From Hymenobacter sp. YC55 (GTDB taxonomy: Bacteria > Bacteroidota > Bacteroidia > Cytophagales > Hymenobacteraceae), in contig NZ_JARNTX010000001.1 of NCBI RefSeq assembly GCF_029433095.1, forward strand, positions 2,232,001 to 2,296,000: a stretch of 64,000 nucleotides of DNA. The letters run 5' to 3'. The position numbers were made by a program, and so were the translations under genes. Below the pieces are notes generated by a model. That model was not told the DNA's origin. It was given only the letters and a program-made list of their open reading frames with translations, and made no database searches. Positions 43,781 to 53,247 of this stretch are shown here, piece after piece; positions within the stretch are counted from its first letter, which is position 1; each line of letters opens with the position of its first letter.

Positions 43781-45091
43781 TTGGCTGAAATACAACCCTT
43801 ACGCGGCTGGCGGTATAACCCGGTGTTAAGCCAGCACATCGACGACTACGTTTCGCCCCTCTTTGATGTCGTGTCGCAAAAGCAGCGGGAGGCACTTTAT
43901 CGGAATCAGTTCAACAGCATTCATCTTTCGGTGCCACGTGGCCAAGATGCCGCGGGGGAGGCGCTGGCGCGGCTGCATGAATGGCAGCAAACGGGTGTAT
44001 TGCGCCAAGACGAATTGCCGGGTATCTACGTGTATTATCAGTATTTCCGGCTGCCGGGCAGTACCCGCGAGTTCTGCCGCAAAGGCTTTATGTGCCACAT
44101 CCGGGCCTACGCCTGGACCGACAACGTGGTACTGCGCCACGAAAATACGCTGCCTTCGTCGGTCAACGACCGAGCTGAGTTATTGGCCCGCACCGAATTT
44201 CAATCCAGCGCTACCCACGGCCTCTACCGCGACGACGCGTTTGAGTTGGAACGCTGGATGGACGAGGCTATGCAAGACCCGCTCTACCAAACCGAAGAAG
44301 ACTACCAAGGCGCCCGCGACGTGCTGGCCGTCATTCAGGATGCTCATATCATCGACCGGTTTCAGGCGGTGCTAGCCCAGCGCCAAGTAATTCTGGCCGA
44401 CGGGCACCACCGCTACGAAGGCTCCTTGGCGTACCGGCAAGCCCGGCTGGCTGCCGACCCCGCTGCTACCGGCAACGAGGGCTGGAACTACCATCTGATG
44501 TACCTCACCAATTCGGCAGCCGACGACTTGCGCATTCTGCCCACGCACCGCCTGCTTTTGGATCTACCTGGCAACCTAACCGATGCCGAGCTACTGGCCC
44601 GGCTAGAACCCTATTTTGTGGTAATGCCCAAGGAAGACGCCTACGACTTGCCCGAGTTGATTGCCGGCAAGCAGTGGGCATTTGGGTTGTATCTGCAAGA
44701 TGGGCAGGCATACAAGCTGCGGTTGCGGCCAGAAGTACACGCCCAACTCAGTTGGGACACCACGCAGGAAGTTAAAAACCTGGATCTGACTGTGCTACAC
44801 TTTTTCGTGCTGGAAAAAGTGCTGGGTATTGTTGGCCCGGATGCGCAGCGGCAGTGGCCGGGCGTGGCGTATGTGCGCAGCTTTTCAGAATGCCTCAAGC
44901 GTGTAGACGCCGGAGAAGCACGCGCCGCCCTTTTCACCAACGAAGTCACGATGGATGAGGTGGAGCGAGTGTGTCATTCGGGTGCTGTCATGCCACCTAA
45001 ATCCACGTTTTTCTACCCCAAAACCATCGGCGGTTTTCTCTTCAGCAGCATTCAGGCCGAAGAAACTGCGCATCCATTTTTGGTTGGTTGA
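43781..45091 (+). CDS. DUF1015 family protein
   Basis: A 436-residue conserved protein of unknown activity. It starts at a TTG at 43781: the residues AEIQPLRGWRYNPVLSQHID are the family N-terminus, and no in-frame ATG lies near. Motifs include HLSVPRGQD, VYYQYFRLPGSTREFCRKGFM, the strongly conserved ILADGHHRYEGSLAYRQARLA, and the C-terminal VCHSGAVMPPKSTFFYPKTIGGFLF. DUF1015 proteins are widely conserved and often sit near serine-metabolism genes; a role in phosphoserine or related metabolism has been proposed, and a kinase link has been shown only for some archaeal relatives. It follows pdxH by 140 bases. Confidence 0.92.
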   Translation: MAEIQPLRGWRYNPVLSQHIDDYVSPLFDVVSQKQREALYRNQFNSIHLSVPRGQDAAGEALARLHEWQQTGVLRQDELPGIYVYYQYFRLPGSTREFCRKGFMCHIRAYAWTDNVVLRHENTLPSSVNDRAELLARTEFQSSATHGLYRDDAFELERWMDEAMQDPLYQTEEDYQGARDVLAVIQDAHIIDRFQAVLAQRQVILADGHHRYEGSLAYRQARLAADPAATGNEGWNYHLMYLTNSAADDLRILPTHRLLLDLPGNLTDAELLARLEPYFVVMPKEDAYDLPELIAGKQWAFGLYLQDGQAYKLRLRPEVHAQLSWDTTQEVKNLDLTVLHFFVLEKVLGIVGPDAQRQWPGVAYVRSFSECLKRVDAGEARAALFTNEVTMDEVERVCHSGAVMPPKSTFFYPKTIGGFLFSSIQAEETAHPFLVG

Positions 45092-45168
45092 CGATTGTTC
45101 AATTAGCTAATCTAGTAGTTGAAACCCTTATAGTCAATAAGCAACAAATCAGCTTGTACTGATCTACA

Positions 45169-45747
45169 ATGAAATTAGTTTTAGCTTCTAATTCGCCGCG
45201 GCGTCGGCAGTTGCTCACCGACTTGGGAGTGCCCTATACTGTGCGCCTCCAGGAAGTAGACGAGTCTTTTCCTGAGCACCTGCACCGCGCCGAAGTAGCC
45301 GAGTATCTGGCTGCTCACAAAGCCGCTGCCTACCGCACCAGCCTAGCCCCCGACGAGGTAGTCTTGACGGCCGATACGATAGTCTGCCTCGACGATGACG
45401 TGCTCAACAAGCCCGCCGACGACGCCGAAGCCATCCAGATGCTTACCCGCCTGCAAGGCCGCGCCCACGACGTATTCACGGGTGTGTGCCTACTCAGCGG
45501 CGACGGTCGGCAGGTGGTATTTTCCGACCAAACCCGAGTGGTATTCCGCACCCTCTCGGCCGCCGAAATCGAGTACTACGTGCGCAAGTACCAACCCCTC
45601 GACAAAGCTGGCGCTTACGGCGCACAAGACTGGATTGGCATGGTGGCCGTCACTCGGCTCGAAGGCTCCTACTTCAATGTAATGGGGTTACCCGTGCACC
45701 GGGTCTGGAACGAGTTGATGAAGCTAGGCTTCCCGTTCAACGTTTAG
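45169..45747 (+). CDS. maf: Maf-type nucleoside triphosphate pyrophosphatase
   Basis: Hydrolyses non-canonical or methylated nucleoside triphosphates to monophosphates, a house-cleaning enzyme. The 192-residue length is normal. It opens with MKLVLASNSPRRRQLLTDLG, the classical Maf substrate-binding motif (SxSPRRxxLL), and further has LTADTIVCLDDDVLNKPADD, MLTRLQGRAHDVFTGVCLLS and DKAGAYGAQDWIGMVAV (KAGaYGiQ), all family motifs. The Maf subtype (dTTP/UTP or m7GTP) is uncertain; the KAGAYGAQ form suits the YhdE group. It is 77 bases after DUF1015 and 19 bases before the membrane protein. Confidence 0.96.
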   Translation: MKLVLASNSPRRRQLLTDLGVPYTVRLQEVDESFPEHLHRAEVAEYLAAHKAAAYRTSLAPDEVVLTADTIVCLDDDVLNKPADDAEAIQMLTRLQGRAHDVFTGVCLLSGDGRQVVFSDQTRVVFRTLSAAEIEYYVRKYQPLDKAGAYGAQDWIGMVAVTRLEGSYFNVMGLPVHRVWNELMKLGFPFNV

Positions 45748-45766
45748 GTCTTCCTTCACTGGCTCC

Positions 45767-47530
45767 GTGTTTCGCACTGCCCATTCTGCTCCCGTCTCTA
45801 CCCGATTTATTGTAACTCTGGGACTGTTTTGCTTTTTAGTAAGCAGTGGGTTTCTCTTGTTGGTTTTCGGGTTTACCCCTTTCGAGCAGGTGCATAGCCT
45901 GAGCAAGGTTACTTACCACGAAGGGGGCTACAAGCACCTAATCTTAGCGGTAACGCCCGCTACTTACCAGCTACTCCAAATAGGGCTAGCTGTAGTGGCA
46001 GGCGTGAGTGCCAGCTTACTGCTTGGCCTGTACTATCTTCGAAAAACTGCACTACGGACAGACCTGCACCAGCTGCGAACCGAGTTACGAAGGGCTATGA
46101 CAGTTCTTGCCCGTACTGCCCTCGGCTTGTCGAAACTAGAGCGCGGGATATTTATAGGGCTATTGGCCCTAATTCTGGCGGTGCGGGTGTGGTATCTGGT
46201 GGCCTACGTACTCAATACCGACGAGGTGGCATCCTACGACTACTTCGTGCGGCAGGGACCAGTGGGTATTAGTAGCTTCTACCCTATTCCCAACAACCAT
46301 CTGCTGTTCAATTTCGTCTGCTGGCCTCTGTCACTAGTATCCGACAATGTGCGAGTAGTAATGCGAATACCCACCTTTGTAGCTGCTGCTTTAGGCACTT
46401 TTCTGGGCTACTTGTTGCTGATGCGTAGCGGTGGTTTCTGGGCTGCCACATTGGCTACGGGCTTGTTTAGCTTGTCGCCGCTAGGCTTATACTACGCGGT
46501 AGCTGGTCGGGGCTATTTCCTGCAAATCACACTGTTGCTATTTGCTTTTTCAGCGACAGTAGCCCTGTTGCAGCTACCGTCGTATCGAAGGCTAGGGTGG
46601 CTGTTCTTCGTTGGTGCCAGTATTTTGGGGTTCTATACTATTCCCACGTTTCTGTACCCGTTCGCGTCGTTGAGCCTAAGTCTGCTAGTGGGCTTTGCGT
46701 GGCAGCGGCGTTGGCTCGAGCTGGGGCAACTTGTGCTGGCGGGGAGCATGGTGGGGACTGTAAGCGCGTTGCTTTACTGGCCTGTAATATGCGTATCTGG
46801 CTTCACGCAACTGGTGGGCAATCATTATGTAGCCAAAATGGCGGCCACTGTTTTCTGGCGCAATTACCTCGGCTATTTGCGTCACTTAGCCGACATGCTG
46901 GCTGGCAACGGACACTTGGGAATGGCGGCAGGCGGTGGCCTCATGGTACTAGGACCGTTTCTAGTGCGTTTGTTGCCCCGTTTAGCTAAGGTAGTGGGCG
47001 CGCTGGCATGGGTGCTACTCGTAGTGCCGCTAATTATAATGGCAGTGCAACAGGTGCTCGTGCCGGCTCGAGTGTTGCTCTATCTCAGCTACGTAGGATG
47101 CGTGCTTGGCAGTTTACTAGGCATCTGGTTTCTTACCCGCCTACGAGTACCAACCGCGTACCAAGCGCTTTTAAGCTTGCTGATAGTAGCTGGCTATGGT
47201 GGCTATCAGTTCAATCGGCAATTAGCTCCGCATCAGGTGGAGGTGCGCGAGGAAAAACAGATGGAAGCTGCTTACACTTGGCTGACAAGCTGGGGAGGCC
47301 AGCGGATATTGTTGGCAGCTCCCTCCTATGAATTGTTCTTTCACCATTACGCGCAACAGGAGCATCGGCCCCTACTCCTACACTCTACCCCAGTAGCCAA
47401 CCAAACCTACGACTACGTTGTGCAAGCCCGCGGCTCCGACCCGTTGCCTACCTGGGTCAAGCCCCCCCTCTACACCTCTGTCTACGAAAACGAATCCGTA
47501 ATCATCTACGGGCGCACGCTGAAGCAGTGA
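45767..47530 (+). CDS. Membrane protein of the glycosyltransferase 39-like (ArnT/PMT) style
   Basis: A 587-residue polytopic membrane protein of about twelve hydrophobic segments. After two N-terminal helices, the sequence AYVLNTDEVASYDYFVRQGPVGISSFYPIPNNHLLFNFVCWPL has the layout of GT-C glycosyltransferases, which carry a catalytic acidic residue in the first periplasmic loop (TDEVASYD here) and a 'PPL...' or 'NNHLL' membrane region; the C-terminal soluble part is small. This supports a lipid-linked sugar transferase, but no subfamily is assignable. It is last in the pdxH-to-maf row with 19 bases after maf, so it may be cotranscribed. Confidence 0.75.
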   Translation: MFRTAHSAPVSTRFIVTLGLFCFLVSSGFLLLVFGFTPFEQVHSLSKVTYHEGGYKHLILAVTPATYQLLQIGLAVVAGVSASLLLGLYYLRKTALRTDLHQLRTELRRAMTVLARTALGLSKLERGIFIGLLALILAVRVWYLVAYVLNTDEVASYDYFVRQGPVGISSFYPIPNNHLLFNFVCWPLSLVSDNVRVVMRIPTFVAAALGTFLGYLLLMRSGGFWAATLATGLFSLSPLGLYYAVAGRGYFLQITLLLFAFSATVALLQLPSYRRLGWLFFVGASILGFYTIPTFLYPFASLSLSLLVGFAWQRRWLELGQLVLAGSMVGTVSALLYWPVICVSGFTQLVGNHYVAKMAATVFWRNYLGYLRHLADMLAGNGHLGMAAGGGLMVLGPFLVRLLPRLAKVVGALAWVLLVVPLIIMAVQQVLVPARVLLYLSYVGCVLGSLLGIWFLTRLRVPTAYQALLSLLIVAGYGGYQFNRQLAPHQVEVREEKQMEAAYTWLTSWGGQRILLAAPSYELFFHHYAQQEHRPLLLHSTPVANQTYDYVVQARGSDPLPTWVKPPLYTSVYENESVIIYGRTLKQ

Positions 47531-47587
47531 GTACGTGGTCAGTTGGATGCTCTACCGAACCTACCAACAGCTAAATTATTACCTCCA

Positions 47588-48022
47588 TTAGTGGCCACGA
47601 GCAAGTAACACAATACCACCTACCACTAGCAGCAACCCCAGGGCCTGAGACCAAGCAAGGGTTTCACGCAGTACTAGCACACCAAGCAAAGCGGTGAGCA
47701 GTACCGAGCCGCCTACAATCAGCGGGGTACCCACGGAAGCCGGGGCGCCTTTGCCATACACTACAAACGTTAGGATTTCGGCTATCCCTATGCTCACACC
47801 AGCCAGCGCGGCCAGGGTAATACCCCGGGCGCTGAGCAAATGCATTGGCAACCCTCCCCGTAGGTACAGCGCTAGCAGCAAGCCTGCGCCAATCAGAGCG
47901 GCCACCACCTGTAGCACTACAGCTCCCACCATTTGATGGATGTGCCCAGCTGCTGCCTTAATAAACAGGTTGTAAAGGGCCATTCCCAGGGCAGCGCAAG
48001 CCGCTAACTGCAACCAATTCAT
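47588..48022 (-). CDS. EamA/DMT-type small membrane protein
   Basis: A 144-residue half-sized DMT-type transporter with four or five hydrophobic segments. The start at 48022 (MNWLQLAACAALGMALYNLF) overlaps the stop of the upstream gene by four bases (ATGA, 48019-48022), which supports it over the 48076 ATG. The end VLVLRETLAWSQALGLLLVVGGIVLL has the typical EamA ending ('l.E.l...q..G..lI..Gv'). Such half transporters work as pairs or dimers; no second half is adjacent. Substrate is unknown. Confidence 0.85.
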   Translation of the reverse strand: MNWLQLAACAALGMALYNLFIKAAAGHIHQMVGAVVLQVVAALIGAGLLLALYLRGGLPMHLLSARGITLAALAGVSIGIAEILTFVVYGKGAPASVGTPLIVGGSVLLTALLGVLVLRETLAWSQALGLLLVVGGIVLLARGH

Positions 48023-48426
48023 TCTTCTTCGCTGTCTTGGAGGCGCGTCAGCAGGTTTTGTTGCAACTGCTGCCAAGCGGCGTAATCGTCGCCTTTGGCC
48101 CGCACTTCTTGGAGCTGCGAGTTTTCCAACACCACTTTTACGGCCTGTTCGGCTAGCTCACGTAGGTCGTCTCCGTCCGCGTCGAGGTGCGTAATAGCTT
48201 GTACTAAGCCGGGAGGCAGATCCTGAGCGGGCTTACCCAAGATGCCCGCTACAATTTCGGCAGCCGCTAAGGCAACACTAGCATCGGCAAGCTCTAGTTG
48301 GCCTTCCTCCTCAGCCGCCGTGGCTAGGGCCTCATAAAGCACGGCCTCATTGGGCTGTTCTAGGAAACTTTCGGCAAAATCAGCTGCCGCGTCGTTGTCG
48401 AATGTGTAGTAGCCCCAAGTGCTCAT
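48019..48426 (-). CDS. DUF4259 family protein
   Basis: A 135-residue soluble protein. It opens STWGYYTFDNDAAADFAESF, which is the DUF4259 signature (GxWGxGxFxNDxAxDF). The rest is helical and acidic (ALATAAEEEGQLELADASVALAAAEIVAG), typical for the family. Function is unknown. It is translated before the EamA-type protein, with an ATGA overlap, so both form a coupled two-gene operon. No catalytic residues can be named. Confidence 0.9.
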   Translation of the reverse strand: MSTWGYYTFDNDAAADFAESFLEQPNEAVLYEALATAAEEEGQLELADASVALAAAEIVAGILGKPAQDLPPGLVQAITHLDADGDDLRELAEQAVKVVLENSQLQEVRAKGDDYAAWQQLQQNLLTRLQDSEEE

Positions 48427-48556
48427 ATAGGTCAGAAATCAACTGAATGACAGTGAATATTAAGTAGCAGACGTGAGAATGACCAATTTGTTCTAATCAC
48501 GACAGTTAAACCCGTAATTACTCCTTGTATTCTGAAGATTTGTTCGAGGAATTCTT

Positions 48557-48967
48557 TTACAAATTTTCATTCAAGCTTTGCGGCGACTGGTCTAAATAAT
48601 ATTGGTATAAATCTTCACTGGCTCTATGCTCCAGATAATACATATAGACAGTGCCGCCAATATGAATACCTAATGGAAATATCAGGAACAAAGACAGCCA
48701 GAACAAAAGCCGAGCACCCTTGTCTTTTTGACGGCGACGCTGTAACAAGGCAATCAACCAGAACCCAAAAAATACTACTCCGCATACTGTAGCACTTATT
48801 AGATGCTCACTCGCCTCTCGCCTTCCCGGAATAGCTTGAGGTAAAGCCGAAAATGGCGGGTATAAAGTAAATCCTGAACTCCCATCTACTATTTCAAGCC
48901 ACAATGGTTTACCTAAGAATAGATGAGATGTTACAAGTATGAGAACTCCTGACCAACCCGCTCCCAA
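48557..48967 (-). CDS. Small membrane protein, possibly with a damaged start
   Basis: A 136-codon frame beginning at TTG (48967) with two or three hydrophobic segments (SGVLILVTSHLFLG, ATVCGVVFFGFWLIALLQRRR, LLFWLSLFLIFPLGIHIGGTVYMYYL). Just upstream in the same frame is ATG GAA AAG AAA followed by a TGA (48989-48991), then RTTWFFA leading to LGAGWSG. It thus looks as if the original gene began at 49003 and acquired a nonsense codon at codon 5, unless it restarts at TTG. No family is recognised. It sits just upstream of the gpsA stop, about 14 bases past the old ATG. Confidence 0.6.
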   Translation of the reverse strand: MGAGWSGVLILVTSHLFLGKPLWLEIVDGSSGFTLYPPFSALPQAIPGRREASEHLISATVCGVVFFGFWLIALLQRRRQKDKGARLLFWLSLFLIFPLGIHIGGTVYMYYLEHRASEDLYQYYLDQSPQSLNENL

Positions 48968-49016
48968 CGCAAAAAACCAAGTGGTGCGTCATTTCTTTTC
49001 CATGATTCTGGATATG

Positions 49017-50006
49017 TTACCTGAACTTCTCGCGCAGTAGCTCAATCTCCACAGCCGGCGAAATCTTTTCGTAGAGAATATGATAGGCAGCCGACGTAAT
49101 GGGCATGGGCACCATCAGCTTACGGTTCAATTCGTAGATGCTTTTAACAGCATAATACCCTTCGGCTATCATGTTCATTTCCAACTGCGCCGACTTCACG
49201 GAGTAGCCGCGGCCCACCATGTTGCCAAAAGATCGGTTGCGCGAAAACTGTGAATACGCCGTTACCAATAAGTCGCCGAGGTAGGCGGAGCCAGATAAGT
49301 CGCGGGGCTGGGGGTTGAGGGCGTGCACAAAGCGGCGCATTTCCTGGATGGCATTGCTTACGAGTACTGCTTGAAAGTTGTCGCCGTAGCCAAGCCCGTG
49401 CGCGATGCCCGCAGTTAAGGCAATGATATTCTTCATCACCGAGAAATACTCGATGCCATCAAGGTCCTGAGCGGGGTTGGCTTTCACGTAGCGGTTACGT
49501 AGGAGGCGGCAGAAATCCTCGGCCAGTACCGAATCGGGCGAGCCAATGGTAAGATAGCTCTGCTTTTCCAAGGCCACTTCCTCGGCGTGGCACGGGCCCG
49601 CTACCACGCCTACCTGCGCGTGCGGTAAACGAAACCGGTCGGCTACGTAATCGGTTACCAGCACGTTCTTGCCCGGTATCATCCCTTTGATAGCCGAAAT
49701 GACGCGCTTGTTGCGCAGCGCATCGCGGTCCAGCTTGTCAAGCACGGCTTGCACAAATGCCGCGGGCACGGCTAGCACCAACCAGTCAGCTTCGCGCACT
49801 ACTTCTTCTAGATCGGTGGAAGGGAACACGCGAGTCAGGTCGTGGGCCACCGACGAGAGGTAACGGGGATTGTGGCGCGTGCTGCGCAGGTGCTGCACGT
49901 CGTCCTTGGAACGCAACCACCAACCCACCCGGGCTCCATTCTCTGCTAATATTTTGGTGAGAGCAGTGGCCCAGGAGCCGCCGCCAAGCATGGCTATTTT
50001 TTCCAA
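49017..50006 (-). CDS. gpsA: Glycerol-3-phosphate dehydrogenase (NAD(P)+)
   Basis: Reduces dihydroxyacetone phosphate to sn-glycerol-3-phosphate for membrane lipid synthesis, in the cytoplasm. The 329-residue length is standard. It opens MEKIAMLGGGSWATALTKIL, the NAD-binding Rossmann motif GxGxxxxA; GPCHAEEVALEKQSYLTIGS is the typical GP(C/S)xAxEV motif; EYFSVMKNIIALTAGIAHGLGYGDN with the catalytic Lys and the C-terminal SAYLGDLLVTAYSQFSRNRSFG are GpsA motifs. It follows the MacA-like gene with a terminator between them, so it has its own promoter. Confidence 0.97.
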   Translation of the reverse strand: MEKIAMLGGGSWATALTKILAENGARVGWWLRSKDDVQHLRSTRHNPRYLSSVAHDLTRVFPSTDLEEVVREADWLVLAVPAAFVQAVLDKLDRDALRNKRVISAIKGMIPGKNVLVTDYVADRFRLPHAQVGVVAGPCHAEEVALEKQSYLTIGSPDSVLAEDFCRLLRNRYVKANPAQDLDGIEYFSVMKNIIALTAGIAHGLGYGDNFQAVLVSNAIQEMRRFVHALNPQPRDLSGSAYLGDLLVTAYSQFSRNRSFGNMVGRGYSVKSAQLEMNMIAEGYYAVKSIYELNRKLMVPMPITSAAYHILYEKISPAVEIELLREKFR

Positions 50007-50087
50007 TCTAGGTACTAGATGATAGGTGACACGTGGCCGGCCTGGGAAACCAAGCCGATAGGAAGTTCAAATGTGCGAAGTTTCTTT

Positions 50088-50137
50088 AACAGACAAGCCC
50101 TTGCTGCGCTGGTTCGCGCAACAAGGGCTTGTCTGTT
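50088..50137. terminator. Terminator between the MacA-like gene and gpsA
   Basis: Perfect 16-bp arms (50088-50103 and 50122-50137; AACAGACAAGCCCTTG and its reverse complement) with an inner extension TGCGC/GCGCA in the 18-base loop. T-rich sequence follows on both strands. Confidence 0.8.
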
Positions 50138-50185
50138 TTCAGGTTTACGACACCAGGGAAGTTATTGCCTCGTGCCGACAGTATA

Positions 50186-51583
50186 TTATTGGTCGTCGCC
50201 GGGGCCTTCCTTCAACGCTTCTTTGTTGAGGCTCTTGGCATCCTTCACCACTACCAGTGCCCCATCTTTCAGGGTTTTGGCTACAGCCCGGAACGGCCCA
50301 CTCACTACTTGAGTGCCTGCCTGCAAACCGCTCAGAATTTCAATGTTCTGGAAGTCGCTGATGCCGGTCTTAACCGGTGTCATCACAGCTTTGCCGTCAC
50401 GAATCACGAAAACTACCTCCTGCACATCAGTGGCTTTGGCAGTTTGTGCGTCCTCATCCGAGCCGCCACTTCTGCGGTTTACTTGCACGGCGGGTGCTTG
50501 CCCAGTGGCAGTGGCACTGTCGGTGCGGGTGGTAACGGCGGCTAGCGGCACGCTTAGTACGCCCGTTTTGCGGTTGGTGATGATGTCGACAGAGGCAGTC
50601 ATGCCGGGGCGGAAAGGCACAACCGTGCGGCCGTTGGTGCTGCGCAGCAAGTGACGGTACGATTCGGGCAATAGCCGGATACGCACCTCAAACTCGGTTA
50701 CCGCTTCGGCCGTCAAGGCGTCCTTGGCGGTGTTGGCAATGCTGGTCACGAGGCCGCGAAACTTCTCGTCTTTGCTGGCATACGAATCCACTTCCACTGT
50801 GGCAGAGTCACCGAGCTGGACGTTGATAATGTCGTTTTCGTTGACGTTCACGCGCACTTCCATGGAGTTGAGGTTGGCAATGCGCATGATTTCCGTACCT
50901 GCCATCTGCGAAGTACCTACCACCCGCTCACCTTTCTCCACGTTTAACTTGCTCACGGTGCCGCTCACGGGAGCGTAGATGGTCGTTTTGTTGAGGTTTT
51001 TACGCGCTTCTTCTAATCCCGCCTGTGCACTGGCCACGTTGCTTTGCGCGGCTCGGATGCTCTGACGGGCGCTGTTCAGTTCTTCCTGCGAGGCATCATA
51101 CGCGGCTTTGGCAGCCTCATAATCGGCCTGCGAAATCACTTTCTGCTTGTAGAGCGAAGCATTGCGCCGATACGTCAGTTCGGTTTGCTTGGCATTGGCA
51201 ATGAGTTGCTGCAACCGAGCCTGCGTCTGGCCCACGTTAGCCCGCTGCGAATTCACGGCCGCCGACTGCTGATTAACCATAGCCTGGTAGTTGTCGGGAC
51301 GGATGCGCAGCAGCAGCTGGCCCTTTTTCACCGAGTCGCCTTCGTGCACATACAGCTCGATTATCTCCCCCGATACGTCGGGCGAGATTTTCACTTCCGT
51401 CTCTGGCTGCACCTTGCCCGAAGCACTTACCTGCTCTACTATATTGACCGTGGCCGCCTTAGCAGCCGTTACCTCTGTGCCGGCCGGTTTGCCTACCCAC
51501 CCCTGCTTCTTAGCTATCACAAAGCCAATTGTCAGCAACACAATTATGGCCAGCAGACTGTATAATAAGCGGTTGTTCTTCAT
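50186..51583 (-). CDS. Efflux periplasmic adaptor (MacA/HlyD family)
   Basis: A membrane-fusion protein of 465 residues for an ABC- or RND-type efflux pump. It has an N-terminal membrane anchor (MKNNRLLYSLLAIIVLLTIG), then the lipoyl-half motif SASGKVQPETEVKISPDVSG at the beginning of the adaptor domain, a long alpha-helical hairpin (RLQQLIANAKQTELTYRRNASLY and ADYEAAKAAYDASQEELNSARQ), and the second lipoyl half with ATIYAPVSGTVSKLNVEKGE-like (seen as KTTIYAPVSGTVSKLNVEKG). MacA-type sequence, so the expected partner is a MacB ABC transporter; none is in the window. The TolC-like gene lies 101 bases upstream in the same operon. Confidence 0.93.
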   Translation of the reverse strand: MKNNRLLYSLLAIIVLLTIGFVIAKKQGWVGKPAGTEVTAAKAATVNIVEQVSASGKVQPETEVKISPDVSGEIIELYVHEGDSVKKGQLLLRIRPDNYQAMVNQQSAAVNSQRANVGQTQARLQQLIANAKQTELTYRRNASLYKQKVISQADYEAAKAAYDASQEELNSARQSIRAAQSNVASAQAGLEEARKNLNKTTIYAPVSGTVSKLNVEKGERVVGTSQMAGTEIMRIANLNSMEVRVNVNENDIINVQLGDSATVEVDSYASKDEKFRGLVTSIANTAKDALTAEAVTEFEVRIRLLPESYRHLLRSTNGRTVVPFRPGMTASVDIITNRKTGVLSVPLAAVTTRTDSATATGQAPAVQVNRRSGGSDEDAQTAKATDVQEVVFVIRDGKAVMTPVKTGISDFQNIEILSGLQAGTQVVSGPFRAVAKTLKDGALVVVKDAKSLNKEALKEGPGDDQ

Positions 51584-51684
51584 GAAAAGGTAACTGAGTG
51601 TCTGGGTAGCGAAGTAAGCTGTAAAGAAAGGCAGCCAAGGCCTATTGTGGCAAAAGTACTCAGCTGCTTAATTACTCGGCTACT

Positions 51685-53226
51685 TTATAAGGCAATAGGT
51701 TTGCCCTGATAAAAATCCAGCACTTTACGACGGAAGATAAACTGGTATTTGGCCTGAATCATACTCGACTCGGCAGCCGTCAGGTTGTTCTTGGCAATAT
51801 TGAACTCGGTACCATTGAGCAGCCCGTTGTTGAAGCGAATCTCGGCATTGCGATAAGCAGCACTCAGCGCCTGCACCTGCTGCCGCGAGGAAATATACTG
51901 CCGTTGCGAGGCTAATGCGTCGGCGTAAGCCTGCTGAATATTTTGGCGCAGCGTGAGCCGGGCTTGATCGAGCCGCAACTCGGCCTGCTTTACCGCAATC
52001 TGAGAACGTTGCACATTGGTGCGCACCTGCAATCCATTGAGAATGGGTATTTGCAAAGCAAATTGCACCGACCGCCCTAAATTGTTTTTGATTTGGTCGG
52101 GGAAGTCGCTGGATGTAGAACTGCGCACTGGTTGCTTCGGCGACAGCGCCACAAAGGAAGTGGGTAGCGGTTGGCCCGTTGCGGGGTCAAACTGGAAGAC
52201 TGGCAGCGGCACTTGCACCGAATCACCCGTGATAATAGGCCGCGTGTAGAGCGAAGAGTAGCCGGTAAATATACTTGCGTTCAAAAACAAGCGAGGATAA
52301 TAGCCCCCACGAGCTACGTCTACGTTGCGTAGGGCCGAACGCACCCGCAGGTCGGCCGCTTTAATATCGGGCTGCTGCGCCTGTGCCGTTTGATAGGTTG
52401 CTTCCGGGTCGGTATCATCCAACGACCGTTCATCTGGATCCGCCAGTTGGGGCGTCGATATTTGCAAAGCGCGGGTAGCAGCCGCATCCAAGTTCATAAG
52501 CTGAGCTAATTGCAAGCGCGCAATAGTCAATTGGTTTTGAGCCGTAACCACGTTGTACTGATCGGTAGCAAGCTGCGCCTCGCTATCAAGCAAATTGCTT
52601 TCCGCTACACTTCCGGCTTTTAACAGAAGCTTTGTGCGGTCTACTTGCTGCTGCGAGCTATTTACGCGCGCCTCGTTGGAACGTAGTAGCTCTGCAGCCA
52701 ACACCGTTTGTAGAAACGCCGACGCTACGTTAAGGGCCAGATCGTTGCGTGCTTTGTCGGCGTCGTACACTCCCGCTTCAAACTCCAAGGCATTGCGCTT
52801 CACCGTGTTGCGCAGCTGAAACCCTGAAAACAACGTTATCTGCGTGTTGCCGGAGAAGTTGTTGGTGCGCGTGGTCTGGTCCTGAAACACGTTGGTCAGC
52901 GGGTTCACCGTCGTGCCATAGTTCCACGCCTGCGTACCCGACAAGTTAGCGGTGGGCAGAAGCGCAGCTTTACTCTGGCGGAGTGTTGCCCCGTTCAAAT
53001 CCGATGACAACTGACTTTGGCGCACCGTCAGGTTGTTTTGCAACGCGTAGTCGATTGCGCTTTGCAGCGTCCAGGGCGCCGTGGGCGACGCCGCGGGAGC
53101 TGTTACCGTACCCGCCGGTGGCTGCGCGGGCGTGGTGGTTTGAGCCGTAGCTACATTACTCAGCAGCAGCGCGCCGCAGCCGGCCGCCCATAGAGGGTGT
53201 AACCGAGAAGTAAAGCGTGGTTTCAT
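51685..53226 (-). CDS. TolC-family outer-membrane efflux protein
   Basis: The outer-membrane channel for the adaptor that follows. The start at 53226 (MKPRFTSRLHPLWAAGCGAL) leads into a signal peptide ending near VATAQ; two codons upstream an ATG (53232) is also possible. The 513-residue protein has two OEP repeats: WTLQSAIDYALQNNLTVRQS (helical entry), LNVASAFLQTVLAAELLRS (the V-x-x-A-Y/F-xx-L repeat) and LRQNIQQAYADALASQRQY in the second half. Its length fits TolC/OprM family members. It follows sdaAB by 21 bases and precedes the adaptor by 101 bases. Confidence 0.94.
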   Translation of the reverse strand: MKPRFTSRLHPLWAAGCGALLLSNVATAQTTTPAQPPAGTVTAPAASPTAPWTLQSAIDYALQNNLTVRQSQLSSDLNGATLRQSKAALLPTANLSGTQAWNYGTTVNPLTNVFQDQTTRTNNFSGNTQITLFSGFQLRNTVKRNALEFEAGVYDADKARNDLALNVASAFLQTVLAAELLRSNEARVNSSQQQVDRTKLLLKAGSVAESNLLDSEAQLATDQYNVVTAQNQLTIARLQLAQLMNLDAAATRALQISTPQLADPDERSLDDTDPEATYQTAQAQQPDIKAADLRVRSALRNVDVARGGYYPRLFLNASIFTGYSSLYTRPIITGDSVQVPLPVFQFDPATGQPLPTSFVALSPKQPVRSSTSSDFPDQIKNNLGRSVQFALQIPILNGLQVRTNVQRSQIAVKQAELRLDQARLTLRQNIQQAYADALASQRQYISSRQQVQALSAAYRNAEIRFNNGLLNGTEFNIAKNNLTAAESSMIQAKYQFIFRRKVLDFYQGKPIAL

Positions 53227-53247
53227 AAGCACCAGACAGGCAAAAGA

